Shown here: positions 43,585-52,431 of the stretch, one piece after another
Layout of the letters: each line of letters begins with the position of its first letter
Numbering within the stretch: the stretch's first letter is position 1
Source: Bacteroides sp.
Lineage (GTDB): Bacteria > Bacteroidota > Bacteroidia > Bacteroidales > Bacteroidaceae
Reading direction: 5' to 3'
Assembly: GCA_021201335.1 (NCBI GenBank)
Contig: JAJQFD010000004.1
Coordinates: forward strand, 1 to 64,000
Length of the DNA: 64,000 bases
Notes under the pieces: model-generated
Told to the model about the DNA's origin: nothing
Databases searched by the model: none
What the model saw: the letters and a program-made list of their open reading frames with translations, nothing else
Translations under genes and position numbers: made by a program

Positions 43585-44841
43585 TTATTCCAGCACTTTC
43601 AACCGTACAAGTTCGATTTTAGTTGCTGTTACTTTGATTATTTTAAATTGAAAGTGTTCAATGGTAATCAAGTCATGTAATTTAGGGAAGCTCTGATTTT
43701 GATTTAGGATGAGTCCGCCAATGGTCATATAATCATCCGATTCAGGTAGCTCTAGTCCGAAGGTTTCATTTACTTTTTCTATCTCCAACCGGCCGGAAAG
43801 TATAAATTCATTTTCATTCAGTTTTTTACAGACATAGGAAGTATTATCATGCTCATCTTCAATATCCCCGAAGATTTCTTCAACCAAGTCTTCAAGGGTA
43901 ATGATTCCGGCTGTTCCGCCAAATTCATCCACAACAACAGCAATTGTTCTCTTTCTTTGCATAAACAGCTTCATGAGCTTTAGTGCGGTCATTGTTTCAG
44001 GTATAATGGGAATTTCCTTGACACTTGCGGCGCAATTCTCTGGATTCCGAAACATTTCGGAAGAATGGACATATCCTACCACATTGTCAATATTTCCATC
44101 ATATACAATTATTTTCGACAATCCGGATTCAACAAACTTCACCTTGAGTTCTTCCAACGGAGTGGAAACATCAACAGCCACAATCTCAGTACGGGGTACC
44201 ATGCAATCCCTCACTTTAATGGTTGAAAAATCTAATGCATTCTGAAAGATTTTCACTTCAGTATCCAGATCTTCCTGGTTTTCAGCATTATCAATACCGG
44301 ATTGAACAAAATAATCCAGATCGACTTTACCAAAAGCCTTCACGGAAGTTTCTTTATTGATTTTTACACCCAGGATACGAAGAAAAAGACTGGAAATGCC
44401 CGAAGCCAAACGAGAGATTGGAAAAAGAATAACATAAAAGAAAGCCAATGGAACCGCAAAGACTTTCATCATTAAATTTGGATTGATCCGAAAAAGAGTT
44501 TTCGGCAAAAATTCACCGGTAACTAAAATAATTAAAGTGGAAATAATAGTTTGTATAATGACAAGTAGAGCCTGGTTCTCTATTATTCCGGCTAAGAGGT
44601 TTTGCTCAATAATCTGAGCCATCAGGATACCGTAGATAACCAATACGATATTATTCCCAACCAGCATGGTAGAAATAAAATTATCGGAATGCCTGAAGAA
44701 ATAAGTAAGGATTCGTGAAGTGATGCCTCCCTTTTTCTCCATCTCGAAACGTAGTTTATCGACGGAAACAAAAGCTATCTCCATACCGGAAAAGAAAGCG
44801 GAAAGCAGAATGGTTATTAAAAGGTAAATAGTAGTATCCAT
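43585..44841 (-). CDS. Hemolysin C/CorC-type CNNM-CBS membrane protein
   Basis: A 418-residue protein with an N-terminal CNNM transmembrane domain (DUF21; about residues 1-180, opening TIYLLITILLSAFFSGMEIAFVSVDKLRFE), paired CBS domains (about 200-325, with VRDCMVPRTEIVAVDV and RKRTIAVVVDEFGGTAGIITLEDLVEEIFGDIEDEHD) and a C-terminal CorC_HlyC domain. The family is linked to magnesium efflux. The distinct GldE is a related gene elsewhere in Bacteroidetes, so that name is not used. It starts 2 bp after lptC. Confidence 0.93.
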   Translation of the reverse strand: MDTTIYLLITILLSAFFSGMEIAFVSVDKLRFEMEKKGGITSRILTYFFRHSDNFISTMLVGNNIVLVIYGILMAQIIEQNLLAGIIENQALLVIIQTIISTLIILVTGEFLPKTLFRINPNLMMKVFAVPLAFFYVILFPISRLASGISSLFLRILGVKINKETSVKAFGKVDLDYFVQSGIDNAENQEDLDTEVKIFQNALDFSTIKVRDCMVPRTEIVAVDVSTPLEELKVKFVESGLSKIIVYDGNIDNVVGYVHSSEMFRNPENCAASVKEIPIIPETMTALKLMKLFMQRKRTIAVVVDEFGGTAGIITLEDLVEEIFGDIEDEHDNTSYVCKKLNENEFILSGRLEIEKVNETFGLELPESDDYMTIGGLILNQNQSFPKLHDLITIEHFQFKIIKVTATKIELVRLKVLE

Positions 44842-44843
44842 AA

Positions 44844-45524
44844 TTACGGTATTGTATCAACGGGAGATACAGAAGGTGAAATACTATCCGTTGTTATAGA
44901 TAAAGGATCGGATGTAAAAGAAGGTGGTTCACGATCCGATTCAGTCACATCAAAAATTCCCTGAATATTAAAAATCCTGGGAGAAAACAGATTCTGATCC
45001 GACTCGAACCCTGTTCCCCAGATTATCTGGTCTTCCTGTTCAATCCGAACATACTGATCCGAATAAATTCTTTCTTCTTTTTCATTCCAGTATAGTAAAT
45101 CAGTAAAAAGCATATCGCCTTTCAGATTTTGTATCTCCACATTCTTAATCAGTTTCCATAGCTTTTGCTGATCAAAATAGTAGGCTGTGTCTGCTTTCAC
45201 ACTTGCATCAATGTTAAAAATAGAATCAAATTTCTCCAGATAAAGACCTTTTTCGAAAGACCAGAAAGAGGGATTCTTTTTATCGAATACAAGCCATTCT
45301 TCCGCCTCTACCCGGTAACGGGTAATACCTGAATCAGAGACTAATGTCGTCACCCCATAGGTACTCATAGCTGGTAAAGAATCGCGTTCTGTAATGGCAT
45401 CACCCAGATCTTTCTTTTTGCTTCCACAGGCGGAAAAGAAAAGAAGCATAACAACTACCCAAAAGGTAGTTGTTATGCCATTATTATGCTTGCTAAAGAG
45501 ATTGTTACTTCGTTGTCGTAACAT
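44844..45524 (-). CDS. lptC: LPS export lipoprotein LptC
   Basis: A 226-residue LptC-type protein of the lipopolysaccharide transport bridge. The signal carries a lipobox around Cys in VVVMLLFFSACGSKKKD, and the periplasmic LptC beta-jellyroll shows SMSTYGVTTLVSDSGITRYRVEAEEW and DLLYWNEKEERIYSDQYVRI. Compared with E. coli LptC (a transmembrane helix without a lipobox), the lipoprotein form is the usual Bacteroidetes type. The start at 45524 (MLRQRSNN) is chosen because the in-frame ATG at 45566 lies inside the upstream TPR gene. Confidence 0.9.
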   Translation of the reverse strand: MLRQRSNNLFSKHNNGITTTFWVVVMLLFFSACGSKKKDLGDAITERDSLPAMSTYGVTTLVSDSGITRYRVEAEEWLVFDKKNPSFWSFEKGLYLEKFDSIFNIDASVKADTAYYFDQQKLWKLIKNVEIQNLKGDMLFTDLLYWNEKEERIYSDQYVRIEQEDQIIWGTGFESDQNLFSPRIFNIQGIFDVTESDREPPSFTSDPLSITTDSISPSVSPVDTIP

Positions 45525-45535
45525 ATTTAGCTTAA

Positions 45536-46864
45536 TTATCTGATAGTTGTGGTTTCTCCAATCCAACCACCAATAGTAATACGATCTCCCGTTTTATATC
45601 CTAACATAAATAAATCGGAAGCAGCCGGAGTATATGCCGAATAAGTTCCAATCAATTTGTTGGCTTCAGTAGCTAATTCAGGATTCAGCGCTTTCGCTCT
45701 TTGCAATTTATCGATTACCAAGAAGTAAGTGCATTTATTCAGTACAGGTTCTTCACTCCATTTAGGACTAGATGCATACAAGGTAGCAATCAACAAATAA
45801 GGTTCTCCGTAATTAGGATTAAAGTTAATTGCTTTCTGCGCATAGTTTCTGGATTGTGAAAATCTTTTTGCCTGATACAATACTGCTGCAGCTCTGTAAG
45901 CAAAATCAGCTTTCTTCAGGTTATCTTCTTCGAGATTAATTGCTTCATCGAAAAATTTAACGGTTGTATCATAATCGTCCTTTTTGTATGCCATATAAGC
46001 ACATCCGGCCGCAGCTTCCGCAGTGGGCTGAATTTGGTAAGAATAGTAAGAAGCCTGGAAATATGCTTCTTCTTCCGTACAACCGATCATTTTCATGACA
46101 TCAATTACTTTCTGCAGATATTCCAGGTTCGTTTTGTTTTCTTCCACTTTCGGACCGTAAATACCTTGTAAAGAAACACAATCTGCTGCTCCACTGTTAA
46201 TAAACAGAGCAACCAGATTATCTTTAATAGCACTTAAAGCATTTTTCACATTCGGTTTTATATCATCAGCATTCATTGCATCATCTGTCCATTGACTGGC
46301 ATTCAGATAATCCTGAATAAATTGCTCTCTGTGGTTGTTGTCGGCTTTCAATTTTTCTCCCGACATCTGCACAAAGAAGAATAACACATTGGGCGAAGAT
46401 TCTGCTTTTTCTTCATCTGTTGATTTTTTCAACATATCATAAGCTACATTCAGATCCATGTCCGGAGAAAACTGAACGTAATCTTCCGCCTTGGTTCCTA
46501 AGTATGAAGCCGGGGACTTCAAGCCTTTTACTGTTTTAGACATTTCAGGGACATATTGAATCAGCTGATCATGTGCAGCCATCAACTCATCAAAATAAGC
46601 TTTGTATTCAGGTGTACCTTTTTTTGTCTGACCTAGAAAATGTTTCAGAATTTTAAAACCATCTGTGTAAGTGTAGTAGCGTAAGGTAGGACAGTCTTTC
46701 ATTACTGCCTTCCAAGGCTCATAAGCATCTTTAAAATTACCGGCTCTCACCGCTTCATGCGATATACTACTGTTTATAGTACATTTATTTGCATCGTCTT
46801 GTGCAAACCCAGCCATCACTCCCGCCGAAAGAAGTAATGTAACTACAAGCATTCTCATTTTCAT
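45536..46864 (-). CDS. Exported tetratricopeptide-repeat protein
   Basis: A 442-residue periplasmic TPR protein. A signal peptide covers about residues 1-22 (LLLSAGVMAGFAQD). The body is helical, with TPR-like units most clearly at residues about 290-350 (CAYMAYKKDDYDTTVKFFDEAINLEEDNLKKADFAYRAAAVLYQ). I see no enzyme motifs. It is between an outer-membrane barrel gene (38 bp upstream) and lptC, which points to a role in envelope assembly, inferred from position only. Confidence 0.88.
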   Translation of the reverse strand: MKMRMLVVTLLLSAGVMAGFAQDDANKCTINSSISHEAVRAGNFKDAYEPWKAVMKDCPTLRYYTYTDGFKILKHFLGQTKKGTPEYKAYFDELMAAHDQLIQYVPEMSKTVKGLKSPASYLGTKAEDYVQFSPDMDLNVAYDMLKKSTDEEKAESSPNVLFFFVQMSGEKLKADNNHREQFIQDYLNASQWTDDAMNADDIKPNVKNALSAIKDNLVALFINSGAADCVSLQGIYGPKVEENKTNLEYLQKVIDVMKMIGCTEEEAYFQASYYSYQIQPTAEAAAGCAYMAYKKDDYDTTVKFFDEAINLEEDNLKKADFAYRAAAVLYQAKRFSQSRNYAQKAINFNPNYGEPYLLIATLYASSPKWSEEPVLNKCTYFLVIDKLQRAKALNPELATEANKLIGTYSAYTPAASDLFMLGYKTGDRITIGGWIGETTTIR

Positions 46865-46902
46865 CGTATAGAAGTTTTTAGTTACTATATATCTTAGACT
46901 AA

Positions 46903-48183
46903 TTAATTTACTTTTCGTTTAAAGAACCAACGTTCATTAAATGTTACCCCAATACTCAATTTAAAATATTGTTCATCTACCATGTTAGTGCGTTGCCCAC
47001 TTACTTTGATGTATTGGGCCGCCAGATTTACCCGGGACAATGATTTGGGAACCGGCAGGCTCAAGCCTGCAGTTATTCCGTACTCTTTGGCAGCACGAAA
47101 TGTCTCTCCATTTTCTTGAGCTTTATAATAGGGCAGAGAATAATAAGCCCCCACCCGATATTTAATATGAGAAAAATAAGATGTTCCATTATAATCAGGT
47201 AAGTATTCTAATCCGACAGCGACTTTCGTACGATCATAAAAAGCATTTTTTTGATTCATAAAAGTTGACTCTCCCCATTTTTGGAATGTATAATCGACAC
47301 CTAAAGTCAACTTCCTGTCGTAAGTATATGTAATACCTGCTCCATAACTCATCGGTATCTCATACGTCGCAATAGAATCTTTCGTATCTGTCACACTCGC
47401 TACCCTTTTTATGGTTGTTGTATTATTCAACTCTTTACCGGGAGAAAAAACAGCTCCGATCGTCATTACGTTTTTAGGATTAAAGGTATGCGTATATTGC
47501 ACTCCAAAATCCAGTTTATAATCATTTACTTTTAAAAAAGAAGTTTCCACAAATGAGTATGACGTACTATTTAAGTATACATATCTTCTTTTCTTGGTTT
47601 CTCCCCATAGGTAAGAAACATTCGCTCCAATTGAAAGATTGTTAAATACTTTAAATCCCAGCCCCAGAAAAACCTGTCGATATCCCCCATCCCCTGTATA
47701 TGCCACGCTGTAGGGAGTAGAACTTTCATCAGAAGCTTCATAGGACCTGCTAAAATTATAACTGACATTCGAAAATGGCAACAATCCCAATGTTATGCCA
47801 AGTCTACGATGTAACCTGAATTGAACGGCTGCGTAATCAAAACTTGAATTACCCACATTCACTCGGGTATTGCCATCATTAAAATTTGTGTTTTGTAGGC
47901 TGACACCCGCCTCCATCAAAAAAGTCAACGAATCAACTGTTGTATAGGATGCTGGATTTACAGGATTAATGTGATATCTGTCTCGTACTCCGTAGGCTAC
48001 GCCACCCATTCCGCGTGTGTTTGCAAAACCCTGATTAGCCAATTCACCAAAACCATAGCGTGAATAAGGAGAATTTGTATTGTTGGAGCCGAAATAATCA
48101 TCAGGATTATATTGGGCAATGGCTACTACCATCGGGGATATTGTGAACAAAAGTACACAGAATATCTGTTTAAATCTTGTCAT
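46903..48183 (-). CDS. Outer-membrane beta-barrel protein (OmpP1/FadL-like)
   Basis: A 426-residue protein with a signal peptide (residues 1-22, ending VAIAQ) and a sequence of alternating hydrophobic beta-strands: NTNSPYSRYGFGELANQGFANTRGMGGVAYG, many Tyr/Phe-rich strands (GLGFKVFNNLSIGANVSYLWGE), and a C-terminal strand ending in KVN. The N-terminal GFGEL... pattern resembles the FadL/OmpP1-type barrels of Bacteroidetes. The transported compound is unknown. Its start overlaps the coaX stop by one base (TAATG). Confidence 0.85.
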   Translation of the reverse strand: MTRFKQIFCVLLFTISPMVVAIAQYNPDDYFGSNNTNSPYSRYGFGELANQGFANTRGMGGVAYGVRDRYHINPVNPASYTTVDSLTFLMEAGVSLQNTNFNDGNTRVNVGNSSFDYAAVQFRLHRRLGITLGLLPFSNVSYNFSRSYEASDESSTPYSVAYTGDGGYRQVFLGLGFKVFNNLSIGANVSYLWGETKKRRYVYLNSTSYSFVETSFLKVNDYKLDFGVQYTHTFNPKNVMTIGAVFSPGKELNNTTTIKRVASVTDTKDSIATYEIPMSYGAGITYTYDRKLTLGVDYTFQKWGESTFMNQKNAFYDRTKVAVGLEYLPDYNGTSYFSHIKYRVGAYYSLPYYKAQENGETFRAAKEYGITAGLSLPVPKSLSRVNLAAQYIKVSGQRTNMVDEQYFKLSIGVTFNERWFFKRKVN

Positions 48184-48902
48184 TAATTATAGTTTAATAT
48201 TCTATTTAATCCTTTCAGCACTAAAAATCTGTCTGCAAAGATGATATTTTTTATGTTGGTATCAAAAGAAATTCCATTTCCGCCCGTTAAAAAAACCAAA
48301 AGTTCAGGATATTTATCTTTCAATAATGTTATATAACCCATTATCTCATATTCAATACCTTTCAGCACTCCTGCACGTATAGCGGTTTCTGTATCTTTAC
48401 CCAAATCAGGCAATCTGCCTTCTTGGGTTATTAGCGGCAAACGGCTGGTGTATTGATGTAATGCCTTAAAACGCATGGATATACCGGGAGAGATATTCCC
48501 GCCATGATAATGCGCCTGTGAATCAATAAAATCATAAGTGATGGCTGTACCGGCATCAATAACCAGGATATCTTTTCCCGGAAATTGTTCATTAGCTCCT
48601 ACCACCGCTGCTATTCTGTCATTGCCCAGTGATTGAGGTGTTTCATATAAATTGACAATAGGTAAGCGGCTTGTTTCATTCAGCCAGTGCAGGAAAGGTA
48701 ACTTCACATTTAGGATTTGTACGGATTCATCTGTCAGGTTCCGGGTAGAAGCAATAATGGCAGCTGTTATTTCATATTTCAGACAGATGACATTCAGAAA
48801 ATCGAATGAATCATCCGGCTCAGATACAACATTAATCAGCTCTTTCCCATTAAACACAGCAGCTTTTACAGCTGTATTACCCACATCAATAACTAGATTC
48901 AT
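48183..48902 (-). CDS. coaX: Type III pantothenate kinase
   Basis: Phosphorylates pantothenate, the first step of coenzyme A synthesis, by the CoaA-independent type III route. The 239-residue ASKHA-fold protein shows [12 protein letters not shown] at the N terminus, [23 protein letters not shown] (phosphate 2), [23 protein letters not shown] and a C-terminal FLTGGNG motif. The ATG at 48902 ([10 protein letters not shown]) matches the conserved start better than the one at 48911. It leads the envelope operon by one-base overlap with the barrel gene. Confidence 0.94.
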   Translation of the reverse strand: MNLVIDVGNTAVKAAVFNGKELINVVSEPDDSFDFLNVICLKYEITAAIIASTRNLTDESVQILNVKLPFLHWLNETSRLPIVNLYETPQSLGNDRIAAVVGANEQFPGKDILVIDAGTAITYDFIDSQAHYHGGNISPGISMRFKALHQYTSRLPLITQEGRLPDLGKDTETAIRAGVLKGIEYEIMGYITLLKDKYPELLVFLTGGNGISFDTNIKNIIFADRFLVLKGLNRILNYN

Positions 48903-48927
48903 CCGGTTCAATTTTCAGTACACCCTA

Positions 48928-48935
48928 CAAAGATA
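48928..48935 (-). promoter_or_regulatory. -7 promoter box of the coaX operon
   Basis: TATCTTTG on the minus strand lies 25 bp before the ATG at 48902. No -33 element at normal spacing is seen. Confidence 0.6.
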
Positions 48936-48977
48936 GGTATTTTTCGGACAATTCGAATAGGATAGTTCCGCATTTAT

Positions 48978-49054
48978 AAAGCAATGAGTTATGAAAATAA
49001 CTCAATGCTTTCCGCACCGTAATGCATTGAGTTATTTTCATAACTCATTGCTTT
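48978..49054. repeat. Perfect 31-bp inverted repeat with nested hairpins
   Basis: Arms 48978-49008 and 49024-49054 are exact reverse complements around a 15-nt centre. Each arm also contains its own hairpin, TGAGTTAT-GAAA-ATAACTCA, so the element is an inverted repeat of inverted repeats. A decayed relative lies at 11262-11330. Confidence 0.95.
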
Positions 49055-49331
49055 AATTTACGTTCGACGGAAACCTTCTGAACTTTTATGATTATGCAAT
49101 TGGTAACGGTATTAAAAAATCAATGAAAACAATTAACGCAGGGAATTATTCATTTTTTTCTTTTATAAGAGCCTGTTTAGAATTGAAATTGGGTATAAAT
49201 ACTGGAGGGTACCTCCCCTTTTTGGTCACAAAAAAAAGATAAATACCAGAGGTTGGCAATCACTTTGCCTTATTTTGCATTATAAGGTACGTGCGTCGCG
49301 CCCGCCCGCTCTCTCTTTTTAAAGGGTTAAA

Positions 49332-49378
49332 TGTAACAAAACAAATAGGTGAGGACCTGGCCTATTTGTTTGGTTACA
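49332..49378. repeat. 17-18 bp inverted repeat
   Basis: TGTAACAAAACAAATAGG (49332-49349) and CCTATTTGTTTGGTTACA (49361-49378) pair with a single mismatch. The 11-nt centre GGACC region can add a small hairpin. Confidence 0.85.
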
Positions 49379-49491
49379 AAGAAGAAAAAAAGAAAGAAAC
49401 ATATACGCGTACGCGCGCGAAGCGGAACAGAAGAATTTTAAAATCAGACAAAACAGTGCCTGACTTGTATGCTTAATTCAACTATTTTGCT

Positions 49492-49499
49492 TAAATTTG
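49492..49499 (+). promoter_or_regulatory. -7 promoter box of the DUF4105 gene
   Basis: TAAATTTG lies 32 bp before the ATG at 49532. It sits inside the longer open frame, which supports the later start. Confidence 0.5.
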
Positions 49500-49531
49500 T
49501 ATCTGTATTTTTTCTCAGTATAACTCTGGTA

Positions 49532-50725
49532 ATGAACATATATATCAATCGCCTGTTTCTTCTGTTACTGCTACTGACAACATGCCTTGTTGTTCCGGCA
49601 CAAAATCCTGATAACGAATCCGATTCCACTCGAATCAGCCTGTTGACTTGTACTCCGGGAACTGAAATTTATGCACTTTTTGGGCATACTGCCATTCGTT
49701 ATGAAGACCCACTTAAAGGGATGGATATTGTTTTTAACTACGGACTATTTAATTTCGGTGCGCCTAATTTCATCTGGCGTTTCGTCAAAGGAGAGACAGA
49801 TTATGAATTGGGTGCAGATCAGTATAAACGATTCATCAGGGGCTATCTTCAGGAAGGAAGAGGAGTTTATCAACAAACATTAAACCTGACAAAAGCTGAA
49901 AAAGACAAGCTTTATCAGTTACTGGTTACCAACTACCATCCCGAAAACCGGGTTTACCGTTATAGCTTCTTTTACGACAATTGTTCTACCCGTCCCCGTG
50001 ATAAGGTGGAGAAAAGCGTTAACGGAAATGTTGCATATGCGGAAGAAACTCCCCGTAAAAGTTTCCGGGACATTGTTCATGAGTGTTCTAAGGGTTTTTA
50101 CTGGGATCAATTTGGTATGGATTTCCTGCTTGGCCCTGAGGCCGACAGAATGATTACATATCGGGAAGAAATGTTTGCACCCTTTTACCTGATGTGGGCA
50201 TTTGATAAAGCTCAGATAGTGGATCAGGAAGGTAATAGCCGACCTCTGGCGGGTGATATTTCCGTACTGGAAGAACCTGTCCTTTTAGAGTCCTCCGGTA
50301 CATTGTTCACTCCCCTCCGAACATTTTTATTGCTCTTTATTCTGATTTCCGGTGTAACCATCTATGGCATCAAGAAGAAAAAATCCCTCTGGGGAATTGA
50401 TCTCCTGCTTTTCGCTGGGGCCGGACTGGCCGGATGTATTATCTTCTTCCTTAGTTTCTTTTCGGAACATCCTGCCGTTAGTCCAAACTATCTGCTTGCA
50501 ATATTTCATCCATTGCATTTATTGGCTTTGCCTTTTGTACTATATAAAGAAAGTAAAGGTAAAAACGGCATTTACCATCGCCTGAATCTAGTAGTTTTAA
50601 CACTCTTTATAGTACTTTGGCCCGTTATTCCACAGTATTTTAACCCGGCTGTATTACCTTTGGCACTTTGTTTGCTGATACGCTCGGCAAGTAATATTAT
50701 TTTGACTTATAAGAAGAAGGCATGA
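49532..50725 (+). CDS. DUF4105 (Lnb N-terminal periplasmic domain) membrane protein
   Basis: A 397-residue envelope protein with a signal peptide (residues 1-22, LLLLLLTTCLVVPAQ), a periplasmic DUF4105 domain (about 35-215: LLTCTPGTEIYALFGHTAIRY, FNYGLFNF, FVKGETDYELG, FFYDNCSTRPRDKV), and four or five C-terminal membrane helices from about residue 270. The Cys/His pattern GHTAIR...YDNCSTR suggests an NlpC/P60-like hydrolase site, as proposed for this domain family. The start at 49532 follows a -7 box. It overlaps the next gene by 4 bp. Confidence 0.88.
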   Translation: MNIYINRLFLLLLLLTTCLVVPAQNPDNESDSTRISLLTCTPGTEIYALFGHTAIRYEDPLKGMDIVFNYGLFNFGAPNFIWRFVKGETDYELGADQYKRFIRGYLQEGRGVYQQTLNLTKAEKDKLYQLLVTNYHPENRVYRYSFFYDNCSTRPRDKVEKSVNGNVAYAEETPRKSFRDIVHECSKGFYWDQFGMDFLLGPEADRMITYREEMFAPFYLMWAFDKAQIVDQEGNSRPLAGDISVLEEPVLLESSGTLFTPLRTFLLLFILISGVTIYGIKKKKSLWGIDLLLFAGAGLAGCIIFFLSFFSEHPAVSPNYLLAIFHPLHLLALPFVLYKESKGKNGIYHRLNLVVLTLFIVLWPVIPQYFNPAVLPLALCLLIRSASNIILTYKKKA

Positions 50726-52299
50726 GAGGACTTATAACATCCATACTTACCATACTTACGATTACAGGATTGCAAGCTCAATCCACACCGGGAACTCCCA
50801 GGCTTGTGGTTGGGTTAACAATTGACCAGCTTCGTACAGATTATATCGAAGCTTTTTCTTCGTTATATGGTGACAAAGGATTTAAAAGGATCTGGAAAGA
50901 AGGACGAATTTTCCGGAATGCCTCCTATACTTTCGCTAACCCTGACAGGGCCTCTGCTATAGCCGCTATTTACACCGGTACTACGCCGGCTATGAATGGA
51001 ATTATCAGCCAGGAATGGTTGGATGCTTCTTCGTTACGACCAGTAAATTGTGTGGAGGATCCGGAATTTATGGGATATTCTACTGCAGAATACAGTTCGG
51101 CTGCCAAACTACTGACTTCTACAATAGCCGATGAATTAAAAATAGCCACCCAACGCAAAGGGTTGGTATATTCGTTAGCTCCCTTCCGTGACGCTGCCAT
51201 TTTCGGAGCCGGACATGCCGGCGACGGCGCTTTCTGGTTAAACGATATAACTGGAAAATGGTGTGGTACCACTTATTACAGTGACTTTCCACTCTGGCTT
51301 AGCCAGTATAACGACAGACAGGGCATCGATTTCCGGATCGAAAGTATGACGTGGACTCCTGCACTGCCTAAAGAAACTTATACATACCTTACTTCCGAAA
51401 ATGGAAAGGAGACTTTCAAGTATAATTTCAACGATTCTAAAAGGCATAAATTTAAAAGGCTGGCCACCAGTCCTCTCATTAATGATGAAATAAATCTGTT
51501 AGTAGATGAATTACTGCGCAATACCAGTATGGGAATTGACCAGATACCGGATTTACTGGCACTGACATATTATGCAGGTAACTATAATCGGCAAAGCAAC
51601 CAGGATGGCCCTATCGAAATACAGGACACGTATGTCAGGCTAGACAGAAGCCTCGCTTACCTACTCGATATACTTGACAAAAGAATCGGACTCGATAATG
51701 TTTTATTCTTTATCACTTCTACGGGATATACCGATTCTGAAACGCCTGATTTGCAACAATACCGTATCCCCAGTGGTGAATTCTATCTGAATCGATGTGC
51801 TGCCTTATTAAACATGTACCTGATGGCTACGTACGGAGAAGGACAATATGTAGCTGCCTATCATAACCAACAGATCTTCCTGGATCATAAACTCATTGAA
51901 CAAAAACAACTGAACCTGACTGAAATTCAGCAGAAAACAGCCGAATTTTTGATCCAGTTCAGCGGAGTAAACGAAGTTTATACGGCTCAACGTTTGTTAT
52001 TAGGGGCCTGGACTCCAGAAATACACCGGATCAGAAATGCCTATCACCGCAAACGCTCCGGTGATTTGGTAATTGATGTACTTCCAGGTTGGAGCATAGT
52101 AGATGAGATTACAGGAGCCAACCACGTGATACGTTCTTCACATATACCTATGCCTCTTATATTTATGGGAAGCTCCGTAAAACCGGAAATTATTCATACT
52201 CCAACTACCGTAGATCATATTGCCCCTACCCTGGCACATTTCATGAGAATACGGGCTCCAAATGCTTCTTCCTCCGCACCCTTCACAGATCTTCGGTAA
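50722..52299 (+). CDS. Alkaline phosphatase-superfamily protein, probably inactive
   Basis: A 525-residue exported protein (signal peptide residues 1-19, ending LQAQ) of the PafA/nucleotide-pyrophosphatase branch of the alkaline phosphatase superfamily. It keeps RLVVGLTIDQLRTDY with the first metal Asp, and TGTTPAMNGIIS and TYVRLDRSLAYLLDILD. Against my memory of active PafA-type enzymes, the nucleophile Thr region reads NPDRASAIAAIYTG, the usual TDYxGH reads GNYNRQ, and TSDHG reads TSTGY, so nearly all metal ligands are gone. Translation is coupled to the DUF4105 gene by a 4-bp overlap (ATGA). A structural or binding role is likely. Confidence 0.82.
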   Translation: MRGLITSILTILTITGLQAQSTPGTPRLVVGLTIDQLRTDYIEAFSSLYGDKGFKRIWKEGRIFRNASYTFANPDRASAIAAIYTGTTPAMNGIISQEWLDASSLRPVNCVEDPEFMGYSTAEYSSAAKLLTSTIADELKIATQRKGLVYSLAPFRDAAIFGAGHAGDGAFWLNDITGKWCGTTYYSDFPLWLSQYNDRQGIDFRIESMTWTPALPKETYTYLTSENGKETFKYNFNDSKRHKFKRLATSPLINDEINLLVDELLRNTSMGIDQIPDLLALTYYAGNYNRQSNQDGPIEIQDTYVRLDRSLAYLLDILDKRIGLDNVLFFITSTGYTDSETPDLQQYRIPSGEFYLNRCAALLNMYLMATYGEGQYVAAYHNQQIFLDHKLIEQKQLNLTEIQQKTAEFLIQFSGVNEVYTAQRLLLGAWTPEIHRIRNAYHRKRSGDLVIDVLPGWSIVDEITGANHVIRSSHIPMPLIFMGSSVKPEIIHTPTTVDHIAPTLAHFMRIRAPNASSSAPFTDLR

Positions 52300-52384
52300 A
52301 TTAATACCGGACATACTCATTTCACAAGAGGGTGCTACAGCCCAAAAAATAGTAGCAAAGCACAATAAATCAGCAATTTTAATG

Positions 52385-52392
52385 TAACTTTG
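52385..52392 (+). promoter_or_regulatory. -7 promoter box of secA
   Basis: TAACTTTG lies 39 bp before the secA ATG; a -33 TTTG is not obvious. Confidence 0.6.
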
Positions 52393-52431
52393 CGCATTCT
52401 TTAACGTAAATAATAAAAACAATATATTAAC

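Larger units (their letters stand above)
48912..49531. other. Intergenic region with palindromes and a doubtful small open frame
   Basis: About 620 bp between coaX and the DUF4105 gene, which diverge. It contains the coaX promoter box (48928-48935), a perfect 31-bp inverted repeat (48978-49054), a 17-18 bp inverted repeat (49332-49378), a GGAGG/CCTCC hairpin near 49205 and the -7 box of the DUF4105 gene. A 61-codon open frame (49291-49476, GTG start) runs through the second inverted repeat and has a basic tail, but I cannot support it as a gene. Confidence 0.65.

Noticed and set aside
43585-44841. Naming the CNNM-CBS gene gldE
   Set aside because: As I recall, GldE is a separate paralogue in other gene neighbourhoods; here the neighbours are lptC and a periplasmic chaperone.
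49291-49476. A 61-codon frame before the DUF4105 gene as a small gene
   Set aside because: It starts with GTG without a clear promoter box, has a palindromic middle caused by an inverted repeat, and no recognisable family; kept only as a finding.
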